This document shows positions 52,166 to 61,922 of a stretch of 64,000 bases of DNA, piece by piece. Position 1 is the first letter of the stretch; each line of letters opens with the position of its first letter. Location of the stretch: NCBI GenBank assembly GCA_001799845.1, contig MGUG01000032.1, positions 22,097-86,096 on the forward strand, in the 5' to 3' direction. Source of the DNA: Elusimicrobia bacterium GWC2_64_44 (GTDB lineage: Bacteria; Elusimicrobiota; Elusimicrobia; Elusimicrobiales; UBA9959). The notes beneath the pieces are model-generated. The model ran no database searches. It saw only the letters and a program-made list of their open reading frames with translations, and was not told the DNA's origin. The position numbers and the translations under genes were made by a program.

Positions 52166-52933
52166 ATGCCAGCAACTATCTGGATCGGCAACATACATTT
52201 CGGGACCATCAGCGTCCCGGTGAAGCTGCATACCGCGGTCAGCCAGGACCGCGTCGAGTTCCACCTGCTGCACAAGACCGACAGGGTGCGGCTGCGCCAG
52301 CAGATGATCTGCGCCCTGGAGAAGACGCCTATCCCGGCGGAGGAACAGGTGAAGGGCTTCCGGCTGGAAGAACGGAAATACGTGCTGATAGCCCCGGCCG
52401 ACCTGGAGCAGGCGGAGCCTGAGGGCGGCAGGGAGATAGCGGTGCATGAATTCGTGGCGGCCGGGGAGATAGACCCGGTCTACCGGGAACGCACCTACTT
52501 CCTGGAGCCCGGAGAGGCCCCCGCGGGCTACGCCGCGCTGGCCGCCGCGCTGTGGGAAATGAAAGCGGAGGGGATCTGCACCTGGGTGATGCGCAAGCGC
52601 GCCTATCTGGGCGCCCTCGCCTCCGGCGGCAAAACCCTGAGGCTGGGCGTGCTGCGCTACGCCGACGAAGTTATCCCCGCCGGGTCACTGGGCCTGGAGG
52701 ATTTTTCCCTGTCCGAAAAAGAGCTGGAGATAGGCGCCCAGCTGATAGATCGCCTGAGCGTGCCTTTCCAGCCGGGCAAGTACGCCGACGAGCACCAGGG
52801 GAAACTGCGGCGCCTGCTGGAGCGGAAAGCGCGCGGCGAAAAGATCTCGCTGCTGCAGCCCCGGCAGCTCAGGCATACCGAGGGCGGCAAGCTGCTGGCG
52901 GCGCTGGAAGCCAGCCTTAAGGCGGCAAAATGA
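52166..52933 (+). CDS. ku: Ku protein, first paralogue
   Basis: 255 aa, the normal size of a bacterial Ku. It begins TIWIGNIHFGTISVPVKLHTAV and has FHLLHKTD, the family's beta-barrel start, and a C-terminal helical arm. Ku binds DNA ends as a ring and recruits LigD for non-homologous end joining. This paralogue ends LLAALEASLKAAK, with a short basic tail. Its stop overlaps the second Ku start (ATGA). First gene of a long tightly spaced run. Confidence 0.95.
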   Translation: MPATIWIGNIHFGTISVPVKLHTAVSQDRVEFHLLHKTDRVRLRQQMICALEKTPIPAEEQVKGFRLEERKYVLIAPADLEQAEPEGGREIAVHEFVAAGEIDPVYRERTYFLEPGEAPAGYAALAAALWEMKAEGICTWVMRKRAYLGALASGGKTLRLGVLRYADEVIPAGSLGLEDFSLSEKELEIGAQLIDRLSVPFQPGKYADEHQGKLRRLLERKARGEKISLLQPRQLRHTEGGKLLAALEASLKAAK

Positions 52934-53769
52934 GAACGAAGAAAAAAGAAGGCACGGCGGAAGCCGGCAAGGCGGTGAGCCCGGAGAAGGCTGCGGCGAC
53001 CGGGCTCTGGAGCGGCACGGTCAGCTTTAGTCTGGTGGCTATCCCGGTGCGGCTGGTGAAGGCCGTGGAGCCGGGGCGGGTCTCGTTCCACCTGCTCCAC
53101 AACAAGGATTACTCGCCGGTCAAGCGGGCTATGTTCTGCCCGGGGGAGGGCGCCGCGGTACCGCCCGAAGAGATCGTGAGGGGCTACGAGCTGGAGCCGG
53201 GGAAGCACCTGATGGTGACGGACGAGGAACTGGAATCGGTAGCGCCGGAAAGAAGCCGCACTATCGAGATAGCCGAATTCATAGACCTCCGGGAAGTGGA
53301 CCCGCTGTATTTCGACCATCCGTATTACCTGGTGCCGCTGAAAGGCGGAGAGAAATCCTACCGGCTGCTGGCGGAGGCGCTGCGGCGGACCAATAAGGCC
53401 GGGCTGGCCAAATTCGTGCTCGGCGAGCGGGAATACCTGGTGACGGTCAGGAGCAAGGACGGTGCGCTGGCGCTCAGCACGCTGCATTACAGCGCCGAGC
53501 TGCTTGCGGACGCGCAGTACGCGCCCGGCAAGGCCGCGGACGAGAAAGAAAAGAACGCCGTGAAAAAATGCGTAAAGGAAATGCTGGGCGGCTTCACGCC
53601 GGGGAAATATTCCGACGTGCGCCGGAAAAAGCTGCTGGCCCTGCTGAAGAAGAAGGCCGGCGGCGCCCAGGTGCAGGCGCCCGAACTGGAGGGTGAGCCC
53701 GCGGAAGGCGTGGCCGACCTTGTGGCGGCGCTGGAAGAGAGCATGAGCAGGATGAAAGGCGCGCGATGA
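52930..53769 (+). CDS. ku: Ku protein, second paralogue
   Basis: 279 aa. The N-terminus is a Lys/Glu-rich extension (residues 1-25) before the common core GLWSGTVSFSLVAIPVRLVKAVE and FHLLHNKDYSPVKR. The C-terminal part has KKLLALLKKKAGG and an acidic segment before the basic end. Two unequal Ku genes next to each other suggest a heterodimer, as reported in some rhizobia, although homodimers are also possible. It overlaps both neighbours by 4 nt. Confidence 0.94.
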   Translation: MRTKKKEGTAEAGKAVSPEKAAATGLWSGTVSFSLVAIPVRLVKAVEPGRVSFHLLHNKDYSPVKRAMFCPGEGAAVPPEEIVRGYELEPGKHLMVTDEELESVAPERSRTIEIAEFIDLREVDPLYFDHPYYLVPLKGGEKSYRLLAEALRRTNKAGLAKFVLGEREYLVTVRSKDGALALSTLHYSAELLADAQYAPGKAADEKEKNAVKKCVKEMLGGFTPGKYSDVRRKKLLALLKKKAGGAQVQAPELEGEPAEGVADLVAALEESMSRMKGAR

Positions 53770-54662
53770 GCGTCAACACCGTCAAGGTGGCCGGGCGGGA
53801 GCTGGCCCTGTCCAACCTGGAGAAAGACCTCTATCCGTCCTACGGCTTTACGAAAGCCCGCGTGCTGGAGTATTACGGCCGGATAGCGCCGGTACTGCTG
53901 CCCCACCTCAGGGACCGGGCCCTGACCCTCAAGCGCTATCCCGACGGGGCGGACGCGGAATATTTTTTCGAGAAGCGCTGTCCGGCGGGCCGCCCGGCCT
54001 GGCTGAAGACGGCGGAGATCCCCTACGGGAGCAAAAAAAAGCTGACCGCCTGCCTGGTAAACGACCTGCAGACGCTGCTGTGGGTGGAGAACCTCGCCTC
54101 TCTGGAACTGCACGTGCCGCTGGCCAGGGCCGCGACTCCCGGGAAGCCCGATTCCGTGGTCTTCGACCTGGATCCAGGCGATGGCGCCGGACTGCGGGAC
54201 TGCGTCAAAGTGGCGCTGATGCTCAAAGGGCTGTTCGACGGCATGAAGCTTTTCAGCTGCGTTAAAACCTCCGGTAAAAAAGGCCTGCACGTATTCGTGC
54301 CGCTTAATACCGCGGCCGATTTCGGCAAGACCAAGGCTTTTTCTAAAGCCGTGGCCGGCGTATTGCAGAAGAGCTACCCCGCTCTGGTTACGGCGCAGAT
54401 GGCCAAGGAGCTGCGCAAGGGCCGGGTGTTCATCAACTGGTCGCAGAACGACGCCGCCAAGACCATGGTCGCCGTCTATTCGCTGCGGGCGGGTCCCGTG
54501 CCGACGGTGTCTTTTCCTCTCGCGTGGAAAGAACTGCAGGGCCTCAACGGCCCGGCCGCCCCCGCTGAACTGCAGGTCACCCCCGCCGAAGCCGTAGCCA
54601 GGGCGCAGGGGGATCTCTTCCGGGATTTGCTGGTAAAAAAACAGGAGCTGCCTTACTTGTGA
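53766..54662 (+). CDS. ligD: LigD polymerase/primase domain protein
   Basis: 298 aa, the AEP-type polymerase domain of LigD as a separate protein. The catalytic Asp pair is D134-x-D136 in FDLDPGDG; other marks are SNLEKDLYP, KRYPDG, FFEKRCP and SGKKGLHVFVPL. In end joining it adds ribonucleotides or fills gaps at aligned ends. The ligase and phosphoesterase parts are in the next gene, so LigD is split here. ATGA overlap upstream and GTGA overlap downstream. Confidence 0.95.
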   Translation: MSVNTVKVAGRELALSNLEKDLYPSYGFTKARVLEYYGRIAPVLLPHLRDRALTLKRYPDGADAEYFFEKRCPAGRPAWLKTAEIPYGSKKKLTACLVNDLQTLLWVENLASLELHVPLARAATPGKPDSVVFDLDPGDGAGLRDCVKVALMLKGLFDGMKLFSCVKTSGKKGLHVFVPLNTAADFGKTKAFSKAVAGVLQKSYPALVTAQMAKELRKGRVFINWSQNDAAKTMVAVYSLRAGPVPTVSFPLAWKELQGLNGPAAPAELQVTPAEAVARAQGDLFRDLLVKKQELPYL

Positions 54663-56260
54663 AATTACGGGCCTATAAAGAAAAACGGACGCCGGGCAGG
54701 ACGCCGGAGCCCGGCCCCGCGCCGCGCCGCGGCCCGGCGGCGCCGCACCTGGTCTTCGTGGTGCATAAGCACGCGGCGCGCCGGCTGCATTACGATCTGC
54801 GGCTGGAACTGGGCGGCGTGCTGAAAAGCTTCGCGGTTCCCAAGGGCCCGTCGCTCGACCCCTCGGTGAGGCGGCTGGCCGTCCAGGTGGAGGACCACCC
54901 TTACGATTACAAGGATTTCGAAGGCGTCATACCCGAGGGGAATTACGGGGCGGGGGAAGTGATAGTCTGGGACCGCGGCTTCTACAGCGCTCCCGCGGCG
55001 AAGGACAAAAAGGACAGCGAGAAAGCCCTGCTGGCCGGCCTGGAGAAAGGCGACCTGAAGTTCGTGCTGGCGGGCAGCAAGCTCAAGGGCGAGTTCGCCC
55101 TGGTCAAAACGCGGCAGGACGAAAAGTCCTGGCTGCTGCTGAAGAAGAAAGACGGATTCGCCACCTCCGCCGACGTGCTGGGGAAGGACCGCTCGGTGGT
55201 TTCCGGCAGGACCGTGGAGGAACTCTCTGTAGGCGGGGGGCCGGCGCGGCCGGAGGCCGGCGGGGGGGCGGTGGACGAGGCGCTGCAGAAAGCCCCGTTA
55301 AGACCGATGCCACGCGGCGTGGAGCCGATGCTCGCCGGGGCAGCCAAAAAACCCTTCGACCATCCCGGCTGGGTGTTCGAGGTGAAATGGGACGGCTACC
55401 GCGCGGTAGCCGAGCTGGGGAAGAAGGGCGTCAGGCTGTACTCACGTAACAAGAAATCCCTCGCGGAGAGATTCCCGGCTGTGGCGGCCGCCCTTAAGGA
55501 GCTGGCCGCGGAGGCCGTGCTGGACGGCGAGATAGTGGCCGCGGACAAAGACGGGCGCCCCAGCTTCCAGCTGCTGCAGGACCACAGCGCCGGGCGCGGC
55601 TACCTGGTCTATTACGTTTTCGACATTCTATTCTACCGCGGCCGCGACCTTACCGGCCTGCCGCTGACGGAGCGCAAGGCGCTGCTGAAGGGCCTGCTGC
55701 CGGCCGCCGGGCATGTCAGGTATTCGGAGCACGTACCGAAAGACGGGGTAAATTTTTTCCGGGCCGCGAAGGCCAGGGGGCTCGAAGGGATAGTCGCCAA
55801 GCGGGCTGGGAGCCCTTACCGCGCCGGGGCCAGGAGCCCCGATTGGCTGAAGATCAAGAACCGCGTCACGCAGGACTGCGTCATAGCCGGGTTCACGCGG
55901 CCGCGCGGGGCAGGGCGCTGGTTCGGCAGCCTGGTGCTGGGCGCTTACAGGAACGGGGAGCTGGTCTACATCGGTCATTCCGGCGGAGGAACGGGCGGCG
56001 CAGACCCGGGGAGGCTGCACGCGCGCCTGCTGGCCCTGGCCCGCAAGAGCTGCCCGTTCGCGGCCAGGCCGCCCTTGGAGACCGGGGTAACCTGGGTGAA
56101 ACCTGAGCTGGTCTGCGAGGTGGAGTACACGGAATGGACGGCTGACGGTCTGCTGCGGCAGCCGGCCATGCTGAGACTGCGCGAGGATAAGGCAGCGCGC
56201 GAAGCGGCGCTGGAGACCGCCGCCGCGGCGGCAACTGAAAACGGGAGGACTGAACCATGA
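54659..56260 (+). CDS. ligD: LigD 3'-phosphoesterase plus ATP-dependent DNA ligase
   Basis: 533 aa. The N-terminal phosphoesterase domain (about 28-140) has VVHKHAARRLHYDLRLE and EDHPYDYKDFEGVIPEG. The ligase domain (about 215-520) has the adenylation Lys K243 in EVKWDGYRAVAE, then DGEIVAAD, and a C-terminal OB fold ending in VEYTEWTADGLLRQP. The start is GTG 54659, overlapping the polymerase stop. The order phosphoesterase-ligase with a separate polymerase is a known variant of LigD. Confidence 0.95.
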   Translation: MKLRAYKEKRTPGRTPEPGPAPRRGPAAPHLVFVVHKHAARRLHYDLRLELGGVLKSFAVPKGPSLDPSVRRLAVQVEDHPYDYKDFEGVIPEGNYGAGEVIVWDRGFYSAPAAKDKKDSEKALLAGLEKGDLKFVLAGSKLKGEFALVKTRQDEKSWLLLKKKDGFATSADVLGKDRSVVSGRTVEELSVGGGPARPEAGGGAVDEALQKAPLRPMPRGVEPMLAGAAKKPFDHPGWVFEVKWDGYRAVAELGKKGVRLYSRNKKSLAERFPAVAAALKELAAEAVLDGEIVAADKDGRPSFQLLQDHSAGRGYLVYYVFDILFYRGRDLTGLPLTERKALLKGLLPAAGHVRYSEHVPKDGVNFFRAAKARGLEGIVAKRAGSPYRAGARSPDWLKIKNRVTQDCVIAGFTRPRGAGRWFGSLVLGAYRNGELVYIGHSGGGTGGADPGRLHARLLALARKSCPFAARPPLETGVTWVKPELVCEVEYTEWTADGLLRQPAMLRLREDKAAREAALETAAAAATENGRTEP

Positions 56261-57039
56261 AGATCTACGCCGGCACCAGCGGCTTCGGCTACAAGGAATG
56301 GAAGGGGAAATTCTATCCGGAAAAGATCTCTCCGGGCAAAATGCTGGAGTTCTACTCGGCCCGGCTGCCCGCCGTGGAGATAAACAACACTTTTTACCGC
56401 ATGCCGCGCTGGGAGGTGGCGGAGGCCTGGGCCGCGGAGGTCCCGCCCGGCTTCCGCTTTACGGTCAAAGCGCCGCAGACGATCACGCACATCAAGCGGC
56501 TGCACGGCGTGGGGGAGGAAACCCGCTACCTGCTGGGCGCGCTGGGCGGGCTGGGCGCGCGGCTGGGCGCTGTCCTGTTCCAGTTTCCGGCCACTTTCAA
56601 ATTCGACCTGCCGCTGCTCAAGGCCTTTCTCCGGCAGCTGCCGGCAAAAACTCCGTGCGCCTTCGATTTCAGGAGTCCGACCTGGCTGAACCAGGAGACC
56701 TTCGGCCTGCTGGGAGAAAAGGGGTTCTGCCTGGCCCAGGAGGACACCGACGAGAGCCCGCTGCGGGAGCTGATCTCCACCGCGCCCTGGGGCTACCTGA
56801 GGCTGCGCCGGGCGGACTACGCCCTTTCCGACCTGGAGGCTTGGTCGCGGAAGGTGGAGGAACAGGGCTGGGAGAAAGCTTTTGTCTTCTTCAAGCACGA
56901 GGACGACGCGGCGGCCGTGGGGCCGGCGCTCGCGGAGCGCTTCAACGGCCTGTTCCTGGCGGCCGCCGGCGCGCCAGCGTCCGTGTCGGCTGAGGCATCG
57001 TGGTACAAGAGCGTTCCGAAGAGAGAGGGGGGAATATGA
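56257..57039 (+). CDS. DUF72-family protein
   Basis: 260 aa TIM-barrel-like DUF72. The family start YAGTSGFGYKEWKGKFYPE is present, with VEINNTFYRMP, FTVKAPQTITHIKRL and the C-terminal FFKHEDDAAAVGPALAERF. Function is not established; the family often lies near DNA repair or nuclease genes. Here it overlaps the ligase stop by 4 nt and the next gene by 4 nt, inside the end-joining run. Confidence 0.93.
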   Translation: MKIYAGTSGFGYKEWKGKFYPEKISPGKMLEFYSARLPAVEINNTFYRMPRWEVAEAWAAEVPPGFRFTVKAPQTITHIKRLHGVGEETRYLLGALGGLGARLGAVLFQFPATFKFDLPLLKAFLRQLPAKTPCAFDFRSPTWLNQETFGLLGEKGFCLAQEDTDESPLRELISTAPWGYLRLRRADYALSDLEAWSRKVEEQGWEKAFVFFKHEDDAAAVGPALAERFNGLFLAAAGAPASVSAEASWYKSVPKREGGI

Positions 57040-57455
57040 TCGAATTCGTCTATAGCACGCTGGCGTCGCTGGGCTACACCCATCCGCTGCACCCGGCCAG
57101 TACGCATCTGCCGATGGGGCTGGTGCTGGGGGCCTTCCTGTTCCAGCTGGCGTCCTTGAAGTGGGAAGACCTCGCGAAGACGGTCTACTACTGCCTGATC
57201 CTGGCGCTGGTGACCGCGCCGATAGCCGCCGTCTCCGGCCTGCTGGATTGGCAGCACCGCCTGCACGGCAAGCTGAACGGGCTCATAGCGGCCAAGCTGG
57301 GCCTGACCGCGCTGCTGATGGCGGTGCTCGGGTTCATCATCTACAAGTACCGCGCCGGGGCGCTGACCTGGCGCGCCATGACGGCCTGGTGCGCGCTGGC
57401 CGCTTTATTGGCCGCGGCGCTGGGGCTGATAGGCGGCGAGCTGGTCTACGGCTGA
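57036..57455 (+). CDS. DUF2231-like small membrane protein
   Basis: 139 aa with four membrane helices (about 22-40, 47-68, 80-100, 112-135). The N-terminal HPLHPASTHLPMG and the DWQHRLHG loop are the histidine pattern of DUF2231 proteins, which may carry heme or a metal in respiratory settings. ATG 57036 overlaps the DUF72 stop (ATGA), which ties the repair genes to the respiratory genes that follow. Confidence 0.82.
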   Translation: MIEFVYSTLASLGYTHPLHPASTHLPMGLVLGAFLFQLASLKWEDLAKTVYYCLILALVTAPIAAVSGLLDWQHRLHGKLNGLIAAKLGLTALLMAVLGFIIYKYRAGALTWRAMTAWCALAALLAAALGLIGGELVYG

Positions 57456-57476
57456 AGGCTCGGCAACGGGGGAAGT

Positions 57477-58067
57477 ATGAGGAAGAACTACATCGCGCTG
57501 GCGGCCCTGCTGGCCGCGCTAGCCGTAGCCTGCGGCAAGAAGGCGGAGAAAGTCCTGGAGACGGGCAACGCCGCGGCCGGCGACAAGGGCTACACTTACG
57601 CCGTGACTGTGGAGAAGATGCAGTTCCACTGGCGGCTGGACGGCGGGCTGCTGCGCGTAAAACTGAAAGCTCCGGTGCAGGGGTGGCTGGCGGCCGGGTT
57701 CGACCCGGAGCGCGGCATGCTTGGCTCCAACATGATGGTGGGCTACCTGGAGGGCGGCCGCGCCGTGGTGACGGACCAGCACGGCACCGATCCCAAGCTG
57801 CATAGGAAAGACATCGACCTTGGCGGCACCGACGATCTGCGCGAGACCTGGGGCCGGCAGGACGCCGCCGGCACGGAGATAGGCTTTACCCTGCCGCTCG
57901 AGACCGGCGACAAGCTGGACAAACCGCTGCGCCCGGAGGCCGTGGTGCTGATGCTCGCCTACGGCACAACGAACGAGATGGCCAAGCAGCACGTGTTCTG
58001 GGGCAAGGCGCGGCTGAACCTGAGGACCGGCGCCTACGAGACTACGATGATCAGAAGGGAGGAATGA
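57477..58067 (+). CDS. DOMON-domain lipoprotein
   Basis: 196 aa. A lipobox LAVAC puts the mature N-terminus at Cys19, lipid-anchored in the periplasm. The body is a DOMON beta-sandwich (GWLAAGFDPERGMLGSNMMVGYL, then KQHVFWGKARLNL); the Met and His are placed as heme ligands in cytochrome-type DOMONs (inference). DOMON proteins carry electrons to cytochrome b561-like or oxidase partners. It could donate electrons to the oxidase downstream, which lacks a cytochrome c gene in this window. Confidence 0.85.
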   Translation: MRKNYIALAALLAALAVACGKKAEKVLETGNAAAGDKGYTYAVTVEKMQFHWRLDGGLLRVKLKAPVQGWLAAGFDPERGMLGSNMMVGYLEGGRAVVTDQHGTDPKLHRKDIDLGGTDDLRETWGRQDAAGTEIGFTLPLETGDKLDKPLRPEAVVLMLAYGTTNEMAKQHVFWGKARLNLRTGAYETTMIRREE

Positions 58068-58846
58068 TGCGCGCGGCGTGGTGCCTTGCCCTGGCGCTGG
58101 CCTGGCTCGCCACCGCCCGGCCGGCGGCCGCGCATTCCGACGGCGCTGTCCTGGGCGGCGTCGGCCTGGACGACAGGACCGGCCAGAAAGTCCCGCTCGA
58201 CACGCCGTTCTCCGATGAGAAAGGCGTAAAGCGCCCGCTCTCGGCTTACCTCGACAGGCCGGCGCTGGTGCTGCCGGTCTACTATTCCTGCCGGCACATC
58301 TGCGCAGATATGCTGGACAACCTCGCCGGCGCGCGGGGCGCCATGGGGCTCAAGGCCGGCCGGGATTACCGCGTGCTGGCCTTCGGCATAGACGAGACCG
58401 AGGGTCCCGCCGACGCGCGCCAGGCGCGGGCGCTGCGCGAGGGCGGCCTGCCCGGCGGCCTGGGCGACGGCTGGACCTTCCTCACCGGCGACAAAGCCTC
58501 CATCCTGCGCTTCACCGGGGCCGCAGGCTACCGCTTCAGGCGCACCGCCCCGCACGAATTCTCCCACCCGAGCGCGCTCATAGTGCTTTCCGCCGACGGC
58601 ACCGTGATACGCTACCTCTACGGCCCGCAGTTCCTGCCCTTCGACCTGGCCATGGCCGTCACCGAAGCCACCAAGGGTGCGCCCTCGGTGGCCATACGCA
58701 AGGCGCTGGCCTACTGTTTTGCCTTCGACCCGGAGAGCGGCAGCTACACTTTCAGGGCGGCGCGCGCGCTTACGCTGGGCGTCTTCGGGGCGATGGGCGC
58801 GGGGCTGTTCCTGCTGCTGCGGCGGGGCGCCGGGAGGAAGGCGTGA
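58064..58846 (+). CDS. SCO1/SenC-family copper assembly protein
   Basis: 260 aa with signal peptide and a C-terminal membrane helix (about 235-253). The copper-binding pair is C-R-H-I-C (about residues 77-81), with the third ligand His in EFSHPSAL. The thioredoxin fold is otherwise typical. It delivers copper to the CuA centre of oxidase subunit II, encoded four genes downstream. It overlaps the DOMON gene (ATGATG start with TGA) and the subunit I start (GTGA). Confidence 0.9.
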   Translation: MMRAAWCLALALAWLATARPAAAHSDGAVLGGVGLDDRTGQKVPLDTPFSDEKGVKRPLSAYLDRPALVLPVYYSCRHICADMLDNLAGARGAMGLKAGRDYRVLAFGIDETEGPADARQARALREGGLPGGLGDGWTFLTGDKASILRFTGAAGYRFRRTAPHEFSHPSALIVLSADGTVIRYLYGPQFLPFDLAMAVTEATKGAPSVAIRKALAYCFAFDPESGSYTFRAARALTLGVFGAMGAGLFLLLRRGAGRKA

Positions 58847-60441
58847 GCGACTCTTTCTACGAGGAGCCCTCCGCGCCGGGCCAGACCGGCTGGCGGGCCT
58901 GGCTGCTGACCACCGACCACAAGCGCATCGCGCTGCTCTACCTGTGGGTGGTGCTCTTCTGGTTCCTGGCCGGGGCGGCCTTCGGCCTGACGGCGCGCAC
59001 CCAGCTCATGGCGCACGGGCAGCACCTGCTGACCGCCAAGGCCTACAACGCGGTTTTCACGCTGCACGGCGTCATCATGGTGTTCCTCTTCATCATCCCG
59101 GGCATCCCCGTCATCCTGGGCAATTTCCTGCTGCCGCTACAGATAGGCGCGCGCGACGTGTTCTTCCCGCGGCTCAACCTCCTCACCTGGTACCTTTACG
59201 TCGCCGGCGGCCTGCTCGCCATCGGCTCGCTCTTCGCCAAAGGCGCGCCGGATACCGGCTGGACCTTTTATGTCCCCTTCAGCCTCTCGACGCAGACCGG
59301 GGTGACGTTCACGGTCTTCGCGGTGTTCGTGCTGGGGCTGTCCTCCATGCTCACCGGGTTGAACTTCATCACCACGGTGCACCGCCTGCGCGCCCCGGGC
59401 ATGGGCTGGCTGCAGCTGCCGCTGTTCACCTGGTCCGTCTACGCCACGGCGTGGGTGCAGCTCCTCGCCACGCCCATCATCGCCGTGACGCTGCTGCTCA
59501 TCATCGTCGAGCGGGTCTTCGGCGTGGGGCTCTTCGACCCGGCGCGCGGCGGCGACCCGCTGATGTACCAGCACCTCTTCTGGATGTACTCACACCCGGC
59601 GGTTTACATCATGATCCTGCCGGGCATGGGCATCATCTCGGAGATCTTCCCCGTCTTCTCGCGCAAGTCCATCTTCGGCTACAAGGCCATAGTGGCCGCC
59701 ACCATGGGCATAGCGATCATCGGCTCGCTGGTGTGGGCGCACCACATGTTCGTCAGCGGCATGAGCGACGTGGCCGTGCTGCTGTTCTCCTTCCTGACCT
59801 TCCTGGTGGCGGTGCCGAGCGCGGTGAAGGTCTTCAACTGGGTCTCGACCATGTACCGCGGCTCCATCGTGATGTCGCCGCCGCTGCTGCTGGCGCTGTG
59901 GTTCGTCTTCCTGTTCACCATCGGCGGGCTCTCCGGGCTGGTGCAGGGCGCGGCCGGGCCCAATGTGCATATCCACGACACCTACTGGGTGGTGGCGCAT
60001 TTCCACTTCGTTATGTTCGGCGGCACCGGGTTCGCCTTCCTGGCCGGGCTGCACTTCTGGTGGCCCAAGCTCTTCGGCCGGATGTACGATTTTAAAAAAG
60101 CCTATCTCGGGTCGGCGCTGCTGGCGGCGGGCTTCCTGCTGCACTACTTCCCGCAGTTCATCCTCGGGCTGCAGGGCATGCCGCGCCGTTACTACACCTA
60201 CCTGCCGGAGCTGCGGCCGCTCAACTTCGCGGCTGGGATAGGCGCTTATATCATGGTGGCGGGACTGCTGCTGCTGGTGGCCAACCTGCTGCTGAGCCTG
60301 CGGCGCCGGCGCGACGCGCCCGGCAACCCCTGGGACGCCACCACGCTAGAATGGCAGACCTCGTCGCCGCCGCCGCGGGAGAATTTCCTGGCCGAGCCGC
60401 GGCCGCCGGCCTATCCCTACGATTTCAGGCGGGGCGGCTAG
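58843..60441 (+). CDS. ctaD: Cytochrome c oxidase subunit I, A2-type
   Basis: 532 aa, twelve helices. Heme and CuB ligands are visible: TLHGVIM, WMYSHPAVYIM (H251, with Y255 for the His-Tyr crosslink), VWAHHMF, and HDTYWVVAHFHFVM. At the E286 position the sequence reads YSHP (Y249-S250) instead of GHPE, the signature of A2-type oxygen reductases such as caa3 of Rhodothermus. This predicts a pumping oxidase with an altered D-channel. GTG start overlapping the SCO stop. Confidence 0.96.
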   Translation: MSDSFYEEPSAPGQTGWRAWLLTTDHKRIALLYLWVVLFWFLAGAAFGLTARTQLMAHGQHLLTAKAYNAVFTLHGVIMVFLFIIPGIPVILGNFLLPLQIGARDVFFPRLNLLTWYLYVAGGLLAIGSLFAKGAPDTGWTFYVPFSLSTQTGVTFTVFAVFVLGLSSMLTGLNFITTVHRLRAPGMGWLQLPLFTWSVYATAWVQLLATPIIAVTLLLIIVERVFGVGLFDPARGGDPLMYQHLFWMYSHPAVYIMILPGMGIISEIFPVFSRKSIFGYKAIVAATMGIAIIGSLVWAHHMFVSGMSDVAVLLFSFLTFLVAVPSAVKVFNWVSTMYRGSIVMSPPLLLALWFVFLFTIGGLSGLVQGAAGPNVHIHDTYWVVAHFHFVMFGGTGFAFLAGLHFWWPKLFGRMYDFKKAYLGSALLAAGFLLHYFPQFILGLQGMPRRYYTYLPELRPLNFAAGIGAYIMVAGLLLLVANLLLSLRRRRDAPGNPWDATTLEWQTSSPPPRENFLAEPRPPAYPYDFRRGG

Positions 60442-60442
60442 C

Positions 60443-61036
<594 letters not shown>

Positions 61037-61038
61037 CT

Positions 61039-61326
61039 ATGAACGAAAAAGAGGAAAGCCCCGGGCAGTCTTACGGCGGGCTGCTGGCCGTGCTGGGCGC
61101 CCTGCTGGCGCTGACGGCCGTCTCGGTGGCGGCCGCGCGGCTCTACACCGGGCCGCTGCGCGCGGGGGTAGCGCTGGGGATAGCCGGCTTAAAGAGCGCG
61201 CTTGTGCTGGTGTTCTTTATGCGCCTGCGCGAGGCGGGGCCGGCCGTGGCGGGGGGCTTCCTCGCGACGGTGCTGACGCTCGCGGTCTTCATGGCGCTGA
61301 CTTTCAGCGACGTGCTCTACAGGTGA
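61039..61326 (+). CDS. Cytochrome c oxidase subunit IV-like protein
   Basis: 95 aa with three membrane helices. LGIAGLKSALVLVFFMRLRE is the hallmark of the prokaryotic caa3-type subunit IV (COX4 pro) family, which helps assemble CuB. Its ATG is 2 nt after the subunit III stop and its stop lies inside the leader of subunit II (AGGTGA), so expression is coupled across the three genes. Confidence 0.88.
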   Translation: MNEKEESPGQSYGGLLAVLGALLALTAVSVAAARLYTGPLRAGVALGIAGLKSALVLVFFMRLREAGPAVAGGFLATVLTLAVFMALTFSDVLYR

Positions 61327-61328
61327 AC

Positions 61329-61922
61329 ATGGAAAACGTAATCAGGCAGGTAGACGCGGCCTTCATCTACATAATCGCCTTCAGCATGGCGCTGCTGCTC
61401 GCGGTGACGGCGGCCATGGTCTATTTCCTGTTCCGCTACCGCCGCGACAGGAATCCCGAGGCGGCCGACATCCGCGGCAACGCCCTGCTGGAGCTGGCCT
61501 GGACGCTGATACCTACTTTCATTGCCCTTTCCATGTTCTACTTCGGCTGGCAGTCCTACCTGGGCCTGAGGGAAGTGCCGCGCGGCGCGCTGGAGGTGGA
61601 AGCGATCGCCATGAAGTTCTCCTGGGTCTTCAAATATCCCAACGGCAAGCGCTCCGAAAAACTGATGGTGGTGCCGCAGGGGCGCCCGGTGAAGGTCAAC
61701 CTCTCTTCCCTCGACGTGATCCACAGCTTCTACGTGCCCGCCTACCGCGTCAAGATGGACGCCCTGAAAGGCCTGAAGACCTACGCCTGGTTCCTGCCGG
61801 CCAGGACCGGCACGCACAAGATCCTCTGCGCCGAGTACTGCGGCTCCGGCCACGCCGACATGATGGCCGACCTGCGCGTGGTTACACCCGAAGAGTACGA
61901 GGCCTGGGTGGGCGCTAAATGA
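61329..61922 (+). CDS. ctaC: Cytochrome c oxidase subunit II
   Basis: 197 aa. Two N-terminal helices (about 12-36 and 55-77) and a cupredoxin domain with a complete CuA site: H132, C167, C171, H175 and M178 in CAEYCGSGHADM. There is no fused cytochrome c domain, so an external donor is needed. I chose ATG 61329 with AGGTGA upstream; a GTG at 61323 overlapping the previous stop adds two residues and is also possible. It is unusual that subunit II follows I, III and IV. Confidence 0.94.
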   Translation: MENVIRQVDAAFIYIIAFSMALLLAVTAAMVYFLFRYRRDRNPEAADIRGNALLELAWTLIPTFIALSMFYFGWQSYLGLREVPRGALEVEAIAMKFSWVFKYPNGKRSEKLMVVPQGRPVKVNLSSLDVIHSFYVPAYRVKMDALKGLKTYAWFLPARTGTHKILCAEYCGSGHADMMADLRVVTPEEYEAWVGAK

